DNA from: SKPT01 sp040905445
GTDB taxonomy: Bacteria; Planctomycetota; Phycisphaerae; Phycisphaerales; Phycisphaeraceae
Direction of reading: 5' to 3'
DNA length: 61,710 nt
Assembly (NCBI GenBank): GCA_040905445.1
Contig: JBBDRN010000005.1
Span: 1-61,710, forward strand
Numbering within the stretch: position 1 is the stretch's first letter; the number at the start of each line of letters is the position of its first letter. Below are positions 18,159 to 27,300 of the stretch, in pieces. The notes beneath the pieces are model-generated. The model ran no database searches. It worked only from the letters and a program-made list of their open reading frames with translations, and was not told the origin of the DNA. The position numbers were made by a program, and so were the translations under genes.

Positions 18159-20813
18159 ATGATGGACTTCAACAGACTCACGCAGAAGACGCAGGAAGGC
18201 ATCCACGAAGCGCAGGCCCAGGCGGCGCGGTTCGGGCACCAGCAGGTGGACGTCGAGCACGTGCTGCTGGCGCTCGTGCAGCAGGACCAGGGCCTCATCC
18301 CGCGCCTGCTGGCGCGCATGGACGTCGACCGGCAAAAGCTCATCACCGACATCGAGGCTGAACTCTCGCGCCACCCCAGCGTGTCCGGCCCCGGCGCCGA
18401 GCCGGGCAAGGTGCTTATCAGCCAGCGATTGCAGCAGACGCTCGCGAGCGCGGAGAAGCAGGCCAAGCGGCTGCAGGACGCGTACATCTCGGTCGAGCAT
18501 CTCGTGCTCGCGATGCTCGAGGAGCGCGACGGCGCGGCCCGGCGCATCCTCGACTCGCACAACATCAGCCGCGACGTTTTTCTCGCCATCCTGACCAAGG
18601 TAAGGGGTAACCAACGCGTGACCAGCGCCAACCCGGAAGAGACGTACGAAGCTTTGGAACGATTCGGCCGCGACCTCGTCGAACAGGCGCGGCAGGGCAA
18701 GCTCGACCCGGTCATCGGGCGCGACGACGAGATCCGCCGGACCATCCGCATCCTGTCGCGCAAGAGCAAGAACAACCCGGTGCTCGTGGGCGAAGCGGGC
18801 GTGGGCAAGACGGCGGTGGTCGAAGGCCTCGCCCAGCGCATCGTCCGCGGCGACGTGCCCGAGGGGCTCAAGGACCGCACCATCTTTGCGCTGGACATCG
18901 GCTCGCTGGTCGCCGGCGCGAAGTATCGCGGCGAGTTCGAGGAACGCTTGAAGGCGGTGCTCAACGAGGTCAAGCAGGCCGAGGGACGCATCATCCTCTT
19001 CATTGACGAACTGCACCTGATCGTCGGCGCGGGCAAGGCCGAGGGCGCGGTCGACGCGGGCAACATGCTCAAGCCGATGCTCGCGCGCGGCGAGCTGCAC
19101 TGCATCGGCGCGACGACGCTCAATGAATATCGCAAGTACATCGAGAAGGACGCGGCGCTGGAGCGGCGCTTTCAGCCGGTGATGGTCGACCAGCCGAGCG
19201 TCGAGGACACGATCTCGATCCTGCGCGGCCTGCGCGAGCGGTACGAGGTGCACCACGGCGTGAAGATCCAGGACAACGCGCTGGTCGCCGCGGCGACGCT
19301 GAGCAACCGGTACATCACCGACCGCTTCCTGCCGGACAAGGCGATCGACCTGGTGGACGAGGCGTGCGCGATGGTGCGCACGGAGATGGACTCGATGCCC
19401 GAGGAGCTGGACCAGATCAACCGGCGGGTGATGCAGCTCGAGGTCGAGGAGGCCGCGCTCAAGAAAGAGAAGGACGAGGCCAGCCGCTTGCGGCTTCGCG
19501 AGCTTCAGAAGGAGCTCGCCGACCTGCGCAACCAGGGCGACGTGATGCGCGCCCAGTGGGACAGCGAAAAGGGCGCCGTCGACAAGGTGCGGCAGCTCCG
19601 CGAGCAGATCGAGCAGGTGCGCCACGAGATCGAGCAGGCGGAGCGCGGCTACGACCTCGAAAAGGCGGCGCAGCTCAAGTATGGCCGGCTGCCCGAGCTT
19701 CAGAAGCAGCTCGAGGCCGAGGAGGCGCGCATCGAGGGCAAGGCTCACGCGGGCGACGGCGGCGGCGAGCGCCTCTTGCGTGAAGAAGTGACCGAAGAGG
19801 AGATCGCCCAGATCGTCGCGCGGTGGACGGGCATCCCGGTCGCCCGCCTCGTCGAGGGCGAGCGCGAGAAGCTGCTCAAGCTCGACGAGCTGCTGCACGA
19901 GCGCGTCATCGGGCAGGACGAGGCGGTCCAGCTCGTCGCCGACGCGGTCATCCGCGCCCGCGCGGGCATCAAGGACCCCAAGCGGCCGATCGGGTCGTTC
20001 ATCTTTCTCGGGCCCACCGGCGTGGGCAAGACGGAGCTGGCCCGGGCGCTGGCGGCGGCACTCTTCGACAGCGAGGAGAACATCGTCCGCATCGACATGA
20101 GCGAGTACATGGAGCGATTCGCCGTCTCACGGCTGATCGGCGCGCCGCCGGGCTACGTGGGCTACGAGGAAGGCGGGCAGCTCACCGAGGCCGTGCGGCG
20201 AAAGCCCTACGCCGTCGTGCTATTCGACGAGATCGAGAAGGCCCACCACGACGTCTTCAACGTGTTGCTGCAGATTCTCGACGACGGCCGGGTGACCGAC
20301 GCCCAGGGCCACACCGTGAACTTCAAGAACACGGTCATCATCATGACGAGCAACATCGCCAGCCAGTACCTGCTCGAGGATGCGCTGACGGGCGGCGAGA
20401 TCGGTGAGCAGACGCGCAACAAGGTGTTCGCGGAGCTGCGCAGCCACTTTCGGCCGGAGTTTCTCAACCGCGTGGACGACACGGTGCTTTTCAAGCCGTT
20501 GACGATGCGGGAGCTCGAGCAGATCGTGGAGCTGCAGGTCGAGCTGATCGCCGCGCGGCTGGCGGAGCGGCAGATCGAGCTGACGCTGACCGACGCGGCG
20601 AAGGCGCACGTCGCCGAGGCCGGGTACGACCCCGTCTACGGCGCCCGGCCGCTCAAGCGGTACCTGCAGCACGAGATCGAGACGCGCATCGGACGCGCGA
20701 TCGTCGGCGGCGAGGTGGTCGATGGCAACCGGATCGTCGTCGACTACGACGAGGACGCGGGCCTGTCGCTGCGCGTCGAGGACGGCGAGGCGACGGAGCG
20801 CACGGCGGCGTGA
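18159..20813 (+). CDS. clpB: ATP-dependent chaperone ClpB
   Basis: Predicted 884-residue Hsp100 disaggregase, which threads aggregated proteins through a hexameric ring together with DnaK/DnaJ. Domain order: Clp N-domain repeats (residues 5-145), first AAA module with Walker A GEAGVGKT (211-218), a long coiled-coil middle domain (about 410-540) that marks ClpB, second AAA module with GPTGVGKT-type Walker A near 619-626, and a C-terminal D2-small domain. Two ATGs lie in tandem; GGAGG is 3 bases before the first (18159) and 6 before the second (18162), so the true start may be the second. No stress-type promoter is evident. Confidence 0.96.
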   Translation: MMDFNRLTQKTQEGIHEAQAQAARFGHQQVDVEHVLLALVQQDQGLIPRLLARMDVDRQKLITDIEAELSRHPSVSGPGAEPGKVLISQRLQQTLASAEKQAKRLQDAYISVEHLVLAMLEERDGAARRILDSHNISRDVFLAILTKVRGNQRVTSANPEETYEALERFGRDLVEQARQGKLDPVIGRDDEIRRTIRILSRKSKNNPVLVGEAGVGKTAVVEGLAQRIVRGDVPEGLKDRTIFALDIGSLVAGAKYRGEFEERLKAVLNEVKQAEGRIILFIDELHLIVGAGKAEGAVDAGNMLKPMLARGELHCIGATTLNEYRKYIEKDAALERRFQPVMVDQPSVEDTISILRGLRERYEVHHGVKIQDNALVAAATLSNRYITDRFLPDKAIDLVDEACAMVRTEMDSMPEELDQINRRVMQLEVEEAALKKEKDEASRLRLRELQKELADLRNQGDVMRAQWDSEKGAVDKVRQLREQIEQVRHEIEQAERGYDLEKAAQLKYGRLPELQKQLEAEEARIEGKAHAGDGGGERLLREEVTEEEIAQIVARWTGIPVARLVEGEREKLLKLDELLHERVIGQDEAVQLVADAVIRARAGIKDPKRPIGSFIFLGPTGVGKTELARALAAALFDSEENIVRIDMSEYMERFAVSRLIGAPPGYVGYEEGGQLTEAVRRKPYAVVLFDEIEKAHHDVFNVLLQILDDGRVTDAQGHTVNFKNTVIIMTSNIASQYLLEDALTGGEIGEQTRNKVFAELRSHFRPEFLNRVDDTVLFKPLTMRELEQIVELQVELIAARLAERQIELTLTDAAKAHVAEAGYDPVYGARPLKRYLQHEIETRIGRAIVGGEVVDGNRIVVDYDEDAGLSLRVEDGEATERTAA

Positions 20814-20824
20814 TTCGCATGCCG

Positions 20825-20830
20825 TAGAAT
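20825..20830 (+). promoter_or_regulatory. Putative -10 (TAGAAT) for a leaderless mRNA
   Basis: TAGAAT ends 7 bases before the GTG at 20838. The stop of clpB is only 12 bases upstream, so the -35 would lie inside clpB. Confidence 0.4.
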
Positions 20831-20837
20831 CCGCATC

Positions 20838-22157
20838 GTGTCCACCCCCGCCCCCTCCGCCACCCCCCCCGCCACCTCTGCCGCCGCCGCGCCGGCCGCT
20901 CGCGACGCCGCGGCGCGGCACGGGCGCATCGTTGTCGCGGGTGTCGGCCTCGTCACGCCCCTCGGGCACGGCGCGTGGCCGACCTTCCGCGCGCTGCTGG
21001 CGGGCGCGACGCTGGCCGATCGCGCCGACGCGCTGCCGGCCGACGTCGACGCGGTGGGCCTGGTGCAGGCGCTGGGGCACGTGGCGATCGCCCGCCACGC
21101 CGCGCTCGATCCCGCGCTCGAGCTGGCGGAGCGCGCCGCCCGCGAGGCGATACAGGCGGCCAGCGGCGCGGCGCCGCCGGCGCTTTTTCTCGCCACCAGC
21201 AAGGGCGCGATGCACGCGCTGACGCGCGTCGCCGATCGGCACGCGCGCGACCGGCGCATCGACGATCGCGACGCCCTCGCCGTCGCCCTGGGCCCGCATG
21301 GGTACCTCACGCACCACGTCGCGCGGCGGATGAACCTCCTGCCGCAGCGCCATCACGTCGCCGCATGCGCATCGAGCCTCGCATCCCTGCACATGGCGCG
21401 GCAGCACCTGCTCCATCAGCCGGTCTCGGCCGCGAATGATCGCGCCGCGGCGCTCGTCGTCACCGCCGAGGCGGCCCTGCTGCCGGCGTTCATCCACAGC
21501 TACCGGCGGTTGGGCGTGCTGGCCCCGCTGACGCGCGAGGGGTATCGCCAGCGCCCGCTGCACGTGGATCGGGCCGGCTTCATGCTCGCCGAGGCGGGCG
21601 CGGCCGTGCTGCTTGAGCGGTTGGCACCCGGCGAAGCGCCCGCCCCGGGACAAGTCGAGCTCGTCGACACCGCCATCGCCGGCGAGGCGTACGACATGGT
21701 CCGCCCGGCGCCGGGCATGCCGGCACTCGCGCACGTGGCGCGTCGACTGCTCGCCGATCGTCCGATCGACGTCATCCACCCGCATGCGCCGGGGACGCTG
21801 GAGCATGACGCGACGGAACTGCGGCTGTACCACGACCTGCTCGCGGGGCGTGCGCGGGTGGCGGGGGCGGAGGTGGTGGCGGGGGTGTATGCGTGCAAGG
21901 GGGCGCTGGGGCACAGCCTCGGGGCCGGCGGGCTCACGGCGTTCGTGCTCGCGTGCCTGAGCGTGACCGCCGGCCGCTTGCCGCCGATGGGTTGGCTCGA
22001 CGCGCCGCTGGGGCGCGAGGCGGTGGGGTTCGATCTAGCGGCCGGGGCGGGGGCGGGGGCGCGGGCGGGGCGGTCGATCGAGCGCGTGGGCATGCACGGG
22101 GTCTTCGCCGCCGGCTTCGCCGGCCACACGGCGGGGGCGGTCGTCCGCCGGGTGTGA
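20838..22157 (+). CDS. Beta-ketoacyl synthase-like protein
   Basis: Predicted 439-residue thiolase-fold protein of the KAS I/II type, which condenses acyl chains. After a low-complexity Pro/Ala N-terminus the KAS pattern GRIVVAGVGLVTPLGHG begins. Key residues are kept in divergent settings: Cys177 in AACASS, His316 in VIHPHAPGT (usually NAHGTST), Lys354 and His359 in KGALGHSLGAGG. It therefore may be active, but it lies outside any fatty-acid or polyketide cluster and has no acyl-carrier partner nearby. The start is a GTG without a Shine-Dalgarno. Substrate and pathway are unknown. Confidence 0.75.
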   Translation: MSTPAPSATPPATSAAAAPAARDAAARHGRIVVAGVGLVTPLGHGAWPTFRALLAGATLADRADALPADVDAVGLVQALGHVAIARHAALDPALELAERAAREAIQAASGAAPPALFLATSKGAMHALTRVADRHARDRRIDDRDALAVALGPHGYLTHHVARRMNLLPQRHHVAACASSLASLHMARQHLLHQPVSAANDRAAALVVTAEAALLPAFIHSYRRLGVLAPLTREGYRQRPLHVDRAGFMLAEAGAAVLLERLAPGEAPAPGQVELVDTAIAGEAYDMVRPAPGMPALAHVARRLLADRPIDVIHPHAPGTLEHDATELRLYHDLLAGRARVAGAEVVAGVYACKGALGHSLGAGGLTAFVLACLSVTAGRLPPMGWLDAPLGREAVGFDLAAGAGAGARAGRSIERVGMHGVFAAGFAGHTAGAVVRRV

Positions 22158-22371
22158 CCCGCGTCATGGAAGAAAGCCAGGCGCCGCATCGTGCCGCGCG
22201 AACGCGTGCGGGGGACAAGTGACCTGTGCGCAACGTCTTGCCCGCTGCGCTGCCGCGCCGCGGCCCCCGTTGTGCGTATTGGGGCTGGGAGGAGGCAGGC
22301 GGCCGCGATAAACTGGCGCATCGTTGTTGCCGAGCGTCGCCCGCCTCGCCTCGATCTCAGGGGATCCCACC

Positions 22372-23085
22372 GTGATTGCCAAGTCGTCAACGATCGCGGG
22401 CCGGCCGCAGACGCGGCGCGGCTTCACGCTCATCGAGCTGCTCGTCGTCATTGGCATCATCGCCATCCTCATCGGCATCCTGCTGCCGGCGCTGAGCAAG
22501 GTGCGCGCGGTCGCCCGGCGGATCGAGTGCGCGTCGAACGTGCGGCAGCTCGGCCTGGCGCTGGAGATGTACGCCACCGACTACCGCGAGCAGTACCCGC
22601 TCGCCGGCGCCCACATCGAGTGGGACCAGGTCGATGCACAGACGGGCCGGCTGTCGTGGATGCAGCAGCTCGACGACTACCAGCCGGTCAAGGAGTTCTT
22701 CTCCGGCTGCCCGAGCTACGGCGACCCGAGCGAGCGCGACTTCCACTACTTCCTCGGCACCAATGCCGCGTACGTCGACGCCGGCCGGTTCGCGACCGTC
22801 GGGCGCAACCGCATCCGCCATGCCTCGGCGTTCGTGCTCGGCGGCGACAACAACCACGACTTCCGCGTCGAGGACGCCGACAAGGATGACTACACCCAGG
22901 AATGCCTGGTCTGGGACTGGCAGGAGCAGTCCAACGCACAGCCGCGCAACTGGTGGCGCCCGCACCACCCCAGCGAGACGCTCAACGTCCTCTTCGCCGA
23001 CGGCCACGTCAACGCGATGAGCGCGTTCGACCCGCAGCGCATGACGTACGGCTACAACAGCATGGTGCCGCACAGCACGCGGTAG
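22372..23085 (+). CDS. Prepilin-type N-terminal cleavage protein (type II pseudopilin-like)
   Basis: Predicted 237 residues. A short basic leader precedes the cleavage/methylation motif G-FTLIELLVVIGIIAIL, followed by a hydrophobic helix that anchors the protein and packs into a pseudopilus. The soluble domain ends with HPSETLNVLFADGHV, close to the H-X9-DG signature of planctomycete pseudopilin-like proteins, here with ten residues between His and Asp-Gly. I chose GTG at 22372 because AGGGGAT precedes it at good distance; the open frame begins at 22324. Planctomycetes carry many such paralogues; no secretion genes are nearby. Confidence 0.9.
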   Translation: MIAKSSTIAGRPQTRRGFTLIELLVVIGIIAILIGILLPALSKVRAVARRIECASNVRQLGLALEMYATDYREQYPLAGAHIEWDQVDAQTGRLSWMQQLDDYQPVKEFFSGCPSYGDPSERDFHYFLGTNAAYVDAGRFATVGRNRIRHASAFVLGGDNNHDFRVEDADKDDYTQECLVWDWQEQSNAQPRNWWRPHHPSETLNVLFADGHVNAMSAFDPQRMTYGYNSMVPHSTR

Positions 23086-23093
23086 CGGCGACG

Positions 23094-23183
23094 GGTGCCA
23101 CGGACAAGGCCGTCTTCGGCCTTGTCCGTGTTGGCTGCAATTCGCACTGACAAGCTCCGCGGACTCCGCTTGTCAGTGGCACC
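23094..23183. repeat. Family A two-hairpin repeat, copy 4 (compensatory change)
   Basis: In the first hairpin the arms read CACGGACAAGG and CCTTGTCCGTG, whereas other copies have CACTGACAAGG and CCTTGTCAGTG: a T-A pair replaced by G-C on both sides. The second hairpin keeps the common form. It lies between convergent genes, where it could act as a terminator. Confidence 0.8.
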
Positions 23184-23207
23184 CCGCGACGAACGGACGG
23201 ATGCGCC

Positions 23208-26200
23208 TTAACGCACCGACTCGATCCGCCGCACCGCGTCGATCAGCGCCATCGCTTCGAGGCGATCGAGGTTGATCCTGCCGACGACGAACGACGCGGC
23301 CGGGGCCGTCGCCTCGTGGACGAAGCCAGCGTCGCGCAGCGTGTCGAGTGTCGCGGGGGCGACGTCATCGAGCAGCACGGTCACGCGCACGGCCTCGCGC
23401 CGGTTCGGCCCCGCCTCGCCGAGCTGCTCGTGCAGGGAGGCCTCGAGCCGACGGCGAAGCTCCATCTCGCGCCGGATATCCGGCAGCTCGCGCTCCAGGG
23501 CGTCGAAAAGCCCGGCGATGGCGGCGTCGCGCTCGGCCGCGGTCACGCCGTCCCGCGCGAGCGCCTCGGCCGACGGACGGACGGCCGCGGCAAGCGACTC
23601 GGGCAGGACCAGGATCAGCCCCGCCTGCCCGTTGAGCGCGATCACCCGGCCGATCGGGACGGGCTTGTCCTCGTTCGCGTCCGCGCCGTCGCCGAGCAGC
23701 ACACGCAGCCGCCCAGTCGTGTCGTCGCGATCGACGCCGCGGAGCATGACCGCGACCAGGCTCACGCCCCCGGCAAGCTCGCCGACCGGCTGGGCGACCT
23801 CGCCCGACGGACGGTTGAACATGTGGGCGAGGCCCGCGACGCTGACCGCATCGTCGCCGTCGGCCACCATGTCCAGGCGCCCACGCCCGCCCCCGCCAGT
23901 ACCGGCGGCGCGGACCGCGACGGACTCCCGAAGTTCCCGCATCACCGGCTGCTGCGCCATCGACAGGTGATCGGCCGCGGGCACCCCCTGCGCTGCGCGC
24001 TGACGCACCACCATCTCCCGCCGCGCCGGCTCGGCGGCGAACCACTGCACCGCGTCCCCCGCCGTCACCTCGTCGCCGAGCTGCTCGCCCTCGCGGCGAT
24101 CGCCAAAGACGCCCTGCCACGACATGCCGCGCGGGAATTCGATCGGCACGCGCACAAGCATCGGTTGGCCGGCGATCGTGACGCGCTGGCGCTCGACCGC
24201 GACGAAGCTCGTGTGGTGCGTGACGAGCTGGAAGCGCTCGCCGAGGCGGACGATCCGCGCGATGCGATCCGGATCGGTCATCCGCTCGCCCCCGCCGTCG
24301 CGCATCAGCTCGCCGACGCGCTCGCGGGCCCAGAGCGTGGCAATCGTGTCGTGCCCCGGCTGCACCTCCGGCAGCGTCACGTCGATCGACCGCTCGTAAC
24401 GACCGGCGCCGGTGCGACCGGTGATCGTCAGCGTGCCCCGGCCCGGCTCGCGGTACCGGCCGTGGATCACCAGCGGCTGGACGTCAAATAGGTCGGGCAT
24501 CTGCCCGCGCGAGGGCAGCACGTCGGTCACCTCCACGCCGGCGAAGCTCAACTCGATGTCCGTCAACACCGGCGTGGCGATGCGGCCGACGAAACGCTCG
24601 ACGATCGGCTCGACGTCGTCGGCGGGCAGCGCGTAGTCCGCCGCGCCGCGCCCGACGCGCGCCATCTCGTCGAGCAGGTGGCGGTTGGGTGCGTGGCTCA
24701 TGCCGATGGTGAAGACGCGCGTCGCGTGGGCGTGCTCGCGGATCGCGTCGAGGATCGCCGCGTCGTTGCTGACCAGCCCGTCGGTGAGGAACACGACGAT
24801 GCGCATGCGGCCGTCGTCGTCATCGTCCCGCCGGTCGCGCAGGGCGCGCAGCACCGCGGCGCGCATCTCCGTGCCGCCGCCTCCCTGTCGGGCGTCGACG
24901 TAGCGGCGGGCCTCGTCGCGGTTGCCTCGATTGCCCGCCCGCGGCGCGTCCCACAGCACGTCAACCGTGTTGTTGAAGCTGATGACGTTGAAGCGGTCGT
25001 CCGGGCGCATCGTGTCGAGCGCCGCGCGGATGATGTCGCGCGCGGCGTCGATCGCGGAGCGGTCCGCCAGGCCGGCGCCGCTCATCGACCCGGAGCTGTC
25101 GAGCACGAAAATCAGCTCGCGCGGCCGCGCCTCGGCGTCGGCGACGCGAGCCGGCGGCTGGAGGATGAGGCTGAAGAACCCGCCACGCCCGTCGCCATAG
25201 TTCCCCGTGTGCGTCAACGTCGCCTCCTCGATGCGGTCGCTGCTCAGCCGCCACGCCAGGCGGAAGTCGCGGTTGGGGATGGTGGCCCCGGTCTTCAGGG
25301 CGATGGCCGTGCGCCGCGGCAGGCCGTCGGCCCGATCGCTCGGCGCGTCGTCGCGCACGATCTCGTGGCTGCTCGAGTCAAGCTGCGTGATGCCCGGCCC
25401 GCCGGTGTCGATCCTCACGCGCAGCGCCACGTCGTGCCCCGCACGCTGCTCGGGCCGGACGGGCATCGGCGTGACGCGGCTGGCGTCGGGGACCTGGTTG
25501 GTGTCCGCGGCGAACGGCTCGCCCGGGGCCGGCAGCACGCGCGGCGGGAAGTAGACCCACTGCCGGCCCACGCGCCCCACGCCGTCGCCGAATATCACGC
25601 CCGGCTCGCGCCCGCCGCCCGGGCGCTCGACGCTGAACGTCCAGCGCGGGTCCTCGCGCTGGCGCCGTTCCGCCTGGACGATGGGCGACCGCGCATCGAT
25701 CACCGTGGCGTGCCGGCGCAGCCAGGCCGCGTCGAGCCCGCGCTCGCCGTGCACCCGCGCCCCGGCCGGCAGCACCGGGCCGTGAAGCGGGATCACGTCG
25801 TCCGGCAGCGCGTCGCCGGGCGCAACGCGCGGCCCCGGCGTGTAGCGCGGCCCGACGACCATCGGAAACGTGAACCCATACACGCCATCGCTCGCCACGA
25901 GCGGCTCGACGTAGCTGATCTCGATCACCACCTCGGCGCCCGGCTCGATGTTGGCGATCGACTGCGTGAAGATGTTGGGCCGCTCCTGCTCCAGCAGCGA
26001 CGTGACGTGTCCCTGTCGCCGGGCGGCCTCGTAGATCTGCCGCGCCTGCGCGCGCCGCTTGACCTCGCCTTGCACGACGCGATCGCCGACGGTCATCGTC
26101 ATGCGGTCGACCGCGGCCCGGTGGCTGAGCGGAAAGGTGTAGACGGCCTCGATCTTCCGGTCGCTGGGGTTCTGGTAGCGCTGCGTGACGCTGACGCGCG

Positions 26201-26450
26201 AGAAGTGGCCGCTGATCTGCACGTCCACGTCCGTGTGCGTCAGCGGGCACGAGCCGATCACGTCCCCGCGCTCATCCAGGGCGTCGAGCCGACCACCCTC
26301 GGGGGCAAGGACCACGCCCGCGTCGGCGGCGGGCGCGGGGCGTGTGGCAGGGGATGTGGCGGGGTAGGCGGCGGGGGCGGCGGTCACGAGCATCGCGGCC
26401 AGGATGGCCCAGAGCGTTCGCGAAACGGTGGCAGGCGCGCATCGGATCAT
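23208..26450 (-). CDS. Secreted VIT and von Willebrand factor A domain protein
   Basis: Predicted 1080 residues. A signal peptide (LWAILAAMLVTAAPAAYPA) is followed by a VIT domain (about 70-200; YTFPLSHRAAVDRMTMTVGDR, RQIYEAARRQGH) and a vWA domain (about 455-625) with an intact metal site: ELIFVLDSSGSMSG for DxSxS and the later MRIVVFLTDG. Such proteins act at the cell surface or periplasm in adhesion or complex assembly. The C-terminal 400 residues are unassigned. No sortase or LPxTG signal is seen. The ATG at 26450 has GGGAG 7 bases upstream; an ATG at 26468 is less likely. Confidence 0.88.
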   Translation of the reverse strand: MIRCAPATVSRTLWAILAAMLVTAAPAAYPATSPATRPAPAADAGVVLAPEGGRLDALDERGDVIGSCPLTHTDVDVQISGHFSRVSVTQRYQNPSDRKIEAVYTFPLSHRAAVDRMTMTVGDRVVQGEVKRRAQARQIYEAARRQGHVTSLLEQERPNIFTQSIANIEPGAEVVIEISYVEPLVASDGVYGFTFPMVVGPRYTPGPRVAPGDALPDDVIPLHGPVLPAGARVHGERGLDAAWLRRHATVIDARSPIVQAERRQREDPRWTFSVERPGGGREPGVIFGDGVGRVGRQWVYFPPRVLPAPGEPFAADTNQVPDASRVTPMPVRPEQRAGHDVALRVRIDTGGPGITQLDSSSHEIVRDDAPSDRADGLPRRTAIALKTGATIPNRDFRLAWRLSSDRIEEATLTHTGNYGDGRGGFFSLILQPPARVADAEARPRELIFVLDSSGSMSGAGLADRSAIDAARDIIRAALDTMRPDDRFNVISFNNTVDVLWDAPRAGNRGNRDEARRYVDARQGGGGTEMRAAVLRALRDRRDDDDDGRMRIVVFLTDGLVSNDAAILDAIREHAHATRVFTIGMSHAPNRHLLDEMARVGRGAADYALPADDVEPIVERFVGRIATPVLTDIELSFAGVEVTDVLPSRGQMPDLFDVQPLVIHGRYREPGRGTLTITGRTGAGRYERSIDVTLPEVQPGHDTIATLWARERVGELMRDGGGERMTDPDRIARIVRLGERFQLVTHHTSFVAVERQRVTIAGQPMLVRVPIEFPRGMSWQGVFGDRREGEQLGDEVTAGDAVQWFAAEPARREMVVRQRAAQGVPAADHLSMAQQPVMRELRESVAVRAAGTGGGGRGRLDMVADGDDAVSVAGLAHMFNRPSGEVAQPVGELAGGVSLVAVMLRGVDRDDTTGRLRVLLGDGADANEDKPVPIGRVIALNGQAGLILVLPESLAAAVRPSAEALARDGVTAAERDAAIAGLFDALERELPDIRREMELRRRLEASLHEQLGEAGPNRREAVRVTVLLDDVAPATLDTLRDAGFVHEATAPAASFVVGRINLDRLEAMALIDAVRRIESVR

Positions 26451-26599
26451 GGCCAGGCTCCCAGGCATGAGGCGGGTGTGATCGGCCGCAACGGTCGCGT
26501 CGCGGTCACCTGCAGGATTTGGATGCGCCGGCCCGATGCCGGTTCCCCGGCGGTTGAAGAAAACGTGGCGCGACAGGGAAGGGGCGAGGGCGGCCCGTA

Positions 26600-26627
26600 A
26601 TGGGCGATACAGGGCTTGAACCTGTGA
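26600..26627 (-). repeat. Copy of the tRNA-Val 3' end (att-like site)
   Basis: Matches 27401-27428 at 27 of 28 positions; the single change lies in the T-loop. There is no anticodon arm or 5' half, so it is not a functional tRNA. Confidence 0.75.
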
Positions 26628-26653
26628 ATAAGCCCTTCATTTTCACCTACCCC

Positions 26654-26682
26654 TTGACGATACTATCGCAGTGGGGTAACAT
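26654..26682 (+). promoter_or_regulatory. Promoter of higBA, apparently leaderless
   Basis: TTGACG (26654-26659), 17-base spacer, TAACAT (26677-26682). Transcription would start about 7 bases on, at the GTG of higB (26689); no Shine-Dalgarno is present. Confidence 0.6.
26658..26668. promoter_or_regulatory. Putative HigA operator (CGATACTATCG)
   Basis: A perfect 11-base palindrome between -35 and -10 of the higBA promoter, where a HigA dimer would block RNA polymerase. Autorepression by HigA is established for the family; this site is inferred. Confidence 0.5.
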
Positions 26683-26688
26683 TGGGGC

Positions 26689-26977
26689 GTGATACGGACG
26701 TTCGCCGACAAGGAGACGCAAGCCCTGTTTAATCGGCAGAAACGACACAAGCATCTGCCGAACGAATTGCAGCGGGAAGCCCGTAGGAAACTGCTTATCC
26801 TCGACGCGGCAACACGCAAATCGGATTTGAACGTCCCGCCGGGAAACAGATTGCACAAGCTCCACGGGGATCGGAAGGGACAGGGATGCAATCTGGATTA
26901 ACAAGCAGTGGCGTATCTGCTTCAAGTGGGAAGGGAGCCACGCCCACGACGTTGAGATTACGGATTACCACGACTGA
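26689..26977 (+). pseudogene. higB: RelE-superfamily toxin HigB, frameshifted
   Basis: HigB toxins cleave mRNA on the ribosome. The first frame (26689-26901) encodes 65 family-typical residues, including LLILDAATRKSDLNVPP and GNRLHKLHGDRKGQ, then goes off-frame. The missing end is intact one base over, from 26885 to the TGA at 26977, reading AIWINKQWRICFKW and HDVEITDYHD. Removing one G from the GGG at 26883-26885 restores a normal 95-residue HigB. This is either a real inactivating insertion or a base-calling error in a G run. Start is GTG 26689, probably leaderless. HigA follows 11 bases after the restored stop. Confidence 0.85.
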
Positions 26978-26988
26978 GGAGAGCTACC

Positions 26989-27300
26989 GTGACCAGGGCT
27001 GACGACATCAAGACGCCGATTCATCCGGGCGAAATTCTCAAGGCGGATTTCCTCGGCCCGATGGGGATCTCCGCCTATCGCCTCGCCAAAGATATCAACG
27101 TCCAGCAAACTCGCGTCAGCAAAATTCTCAAGGGCGAGCGGAGGATTACGGCGGATACGGCTTTGCGGCTTGCCAAGTATTTCGGGATGGAACCGGAATT
27201 CTGGATGAACCTGCAGAAGCGATACGAGTTGGAAACGGCCCACGACGATCTGGACACAAGGATTGAACGGGAAGTGAAAACGTTCGCCAAAGCTGAATGA
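26989..27300 (+). CDS. higA: HigA-family antitoxin (XRE helix-turn-helix)
   Basis: Predicted 103 residues. HigA binds and neutralises HigB and represses the operon. The N-terminal PIHPGEILKADFLGPMGIS is the family signature, followed by the helix-turn-helix YRLAKDINVQQTRVSKILKG (about residues 30-50) and RITADTALRLAKYFGMEPEFWMNLQ. The start is GTG 26989 with GAGGAGAG 5 bases upstream, unlike the leaderless toxin gene. It is complete, so antitoxin without active toxin may be the present state. Codon use and base composition differ from the flanking genes, which suggests transfer. Confidence 0.93.
   Translation: MTRADDIKTPIHPGEILKADFLGPMGISAYRLAKDINVQQTRVSKILKGERRITADTALRLAKYFGMEPEFWMNLQKRYELETAHDDLDTRIEREVKTFAKAE

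Noticed and set aside
17856..19898. 680-codon open frame antisense to clpB
   Set aside because: Leu/Asp/His-rich mirror of the clpB coding pattern; no start signals.
26600..26640. Second tRNA gene
   Set aside because: Only the acceptor 3' strand and T-arm are present; no anticodon arm or 5' half, so it is a fragment.
26647..26925. Minus-strand frames opposite higB
   Set aside because: The plus strand encodes recognisable HigB in two frames, so these are shadows.
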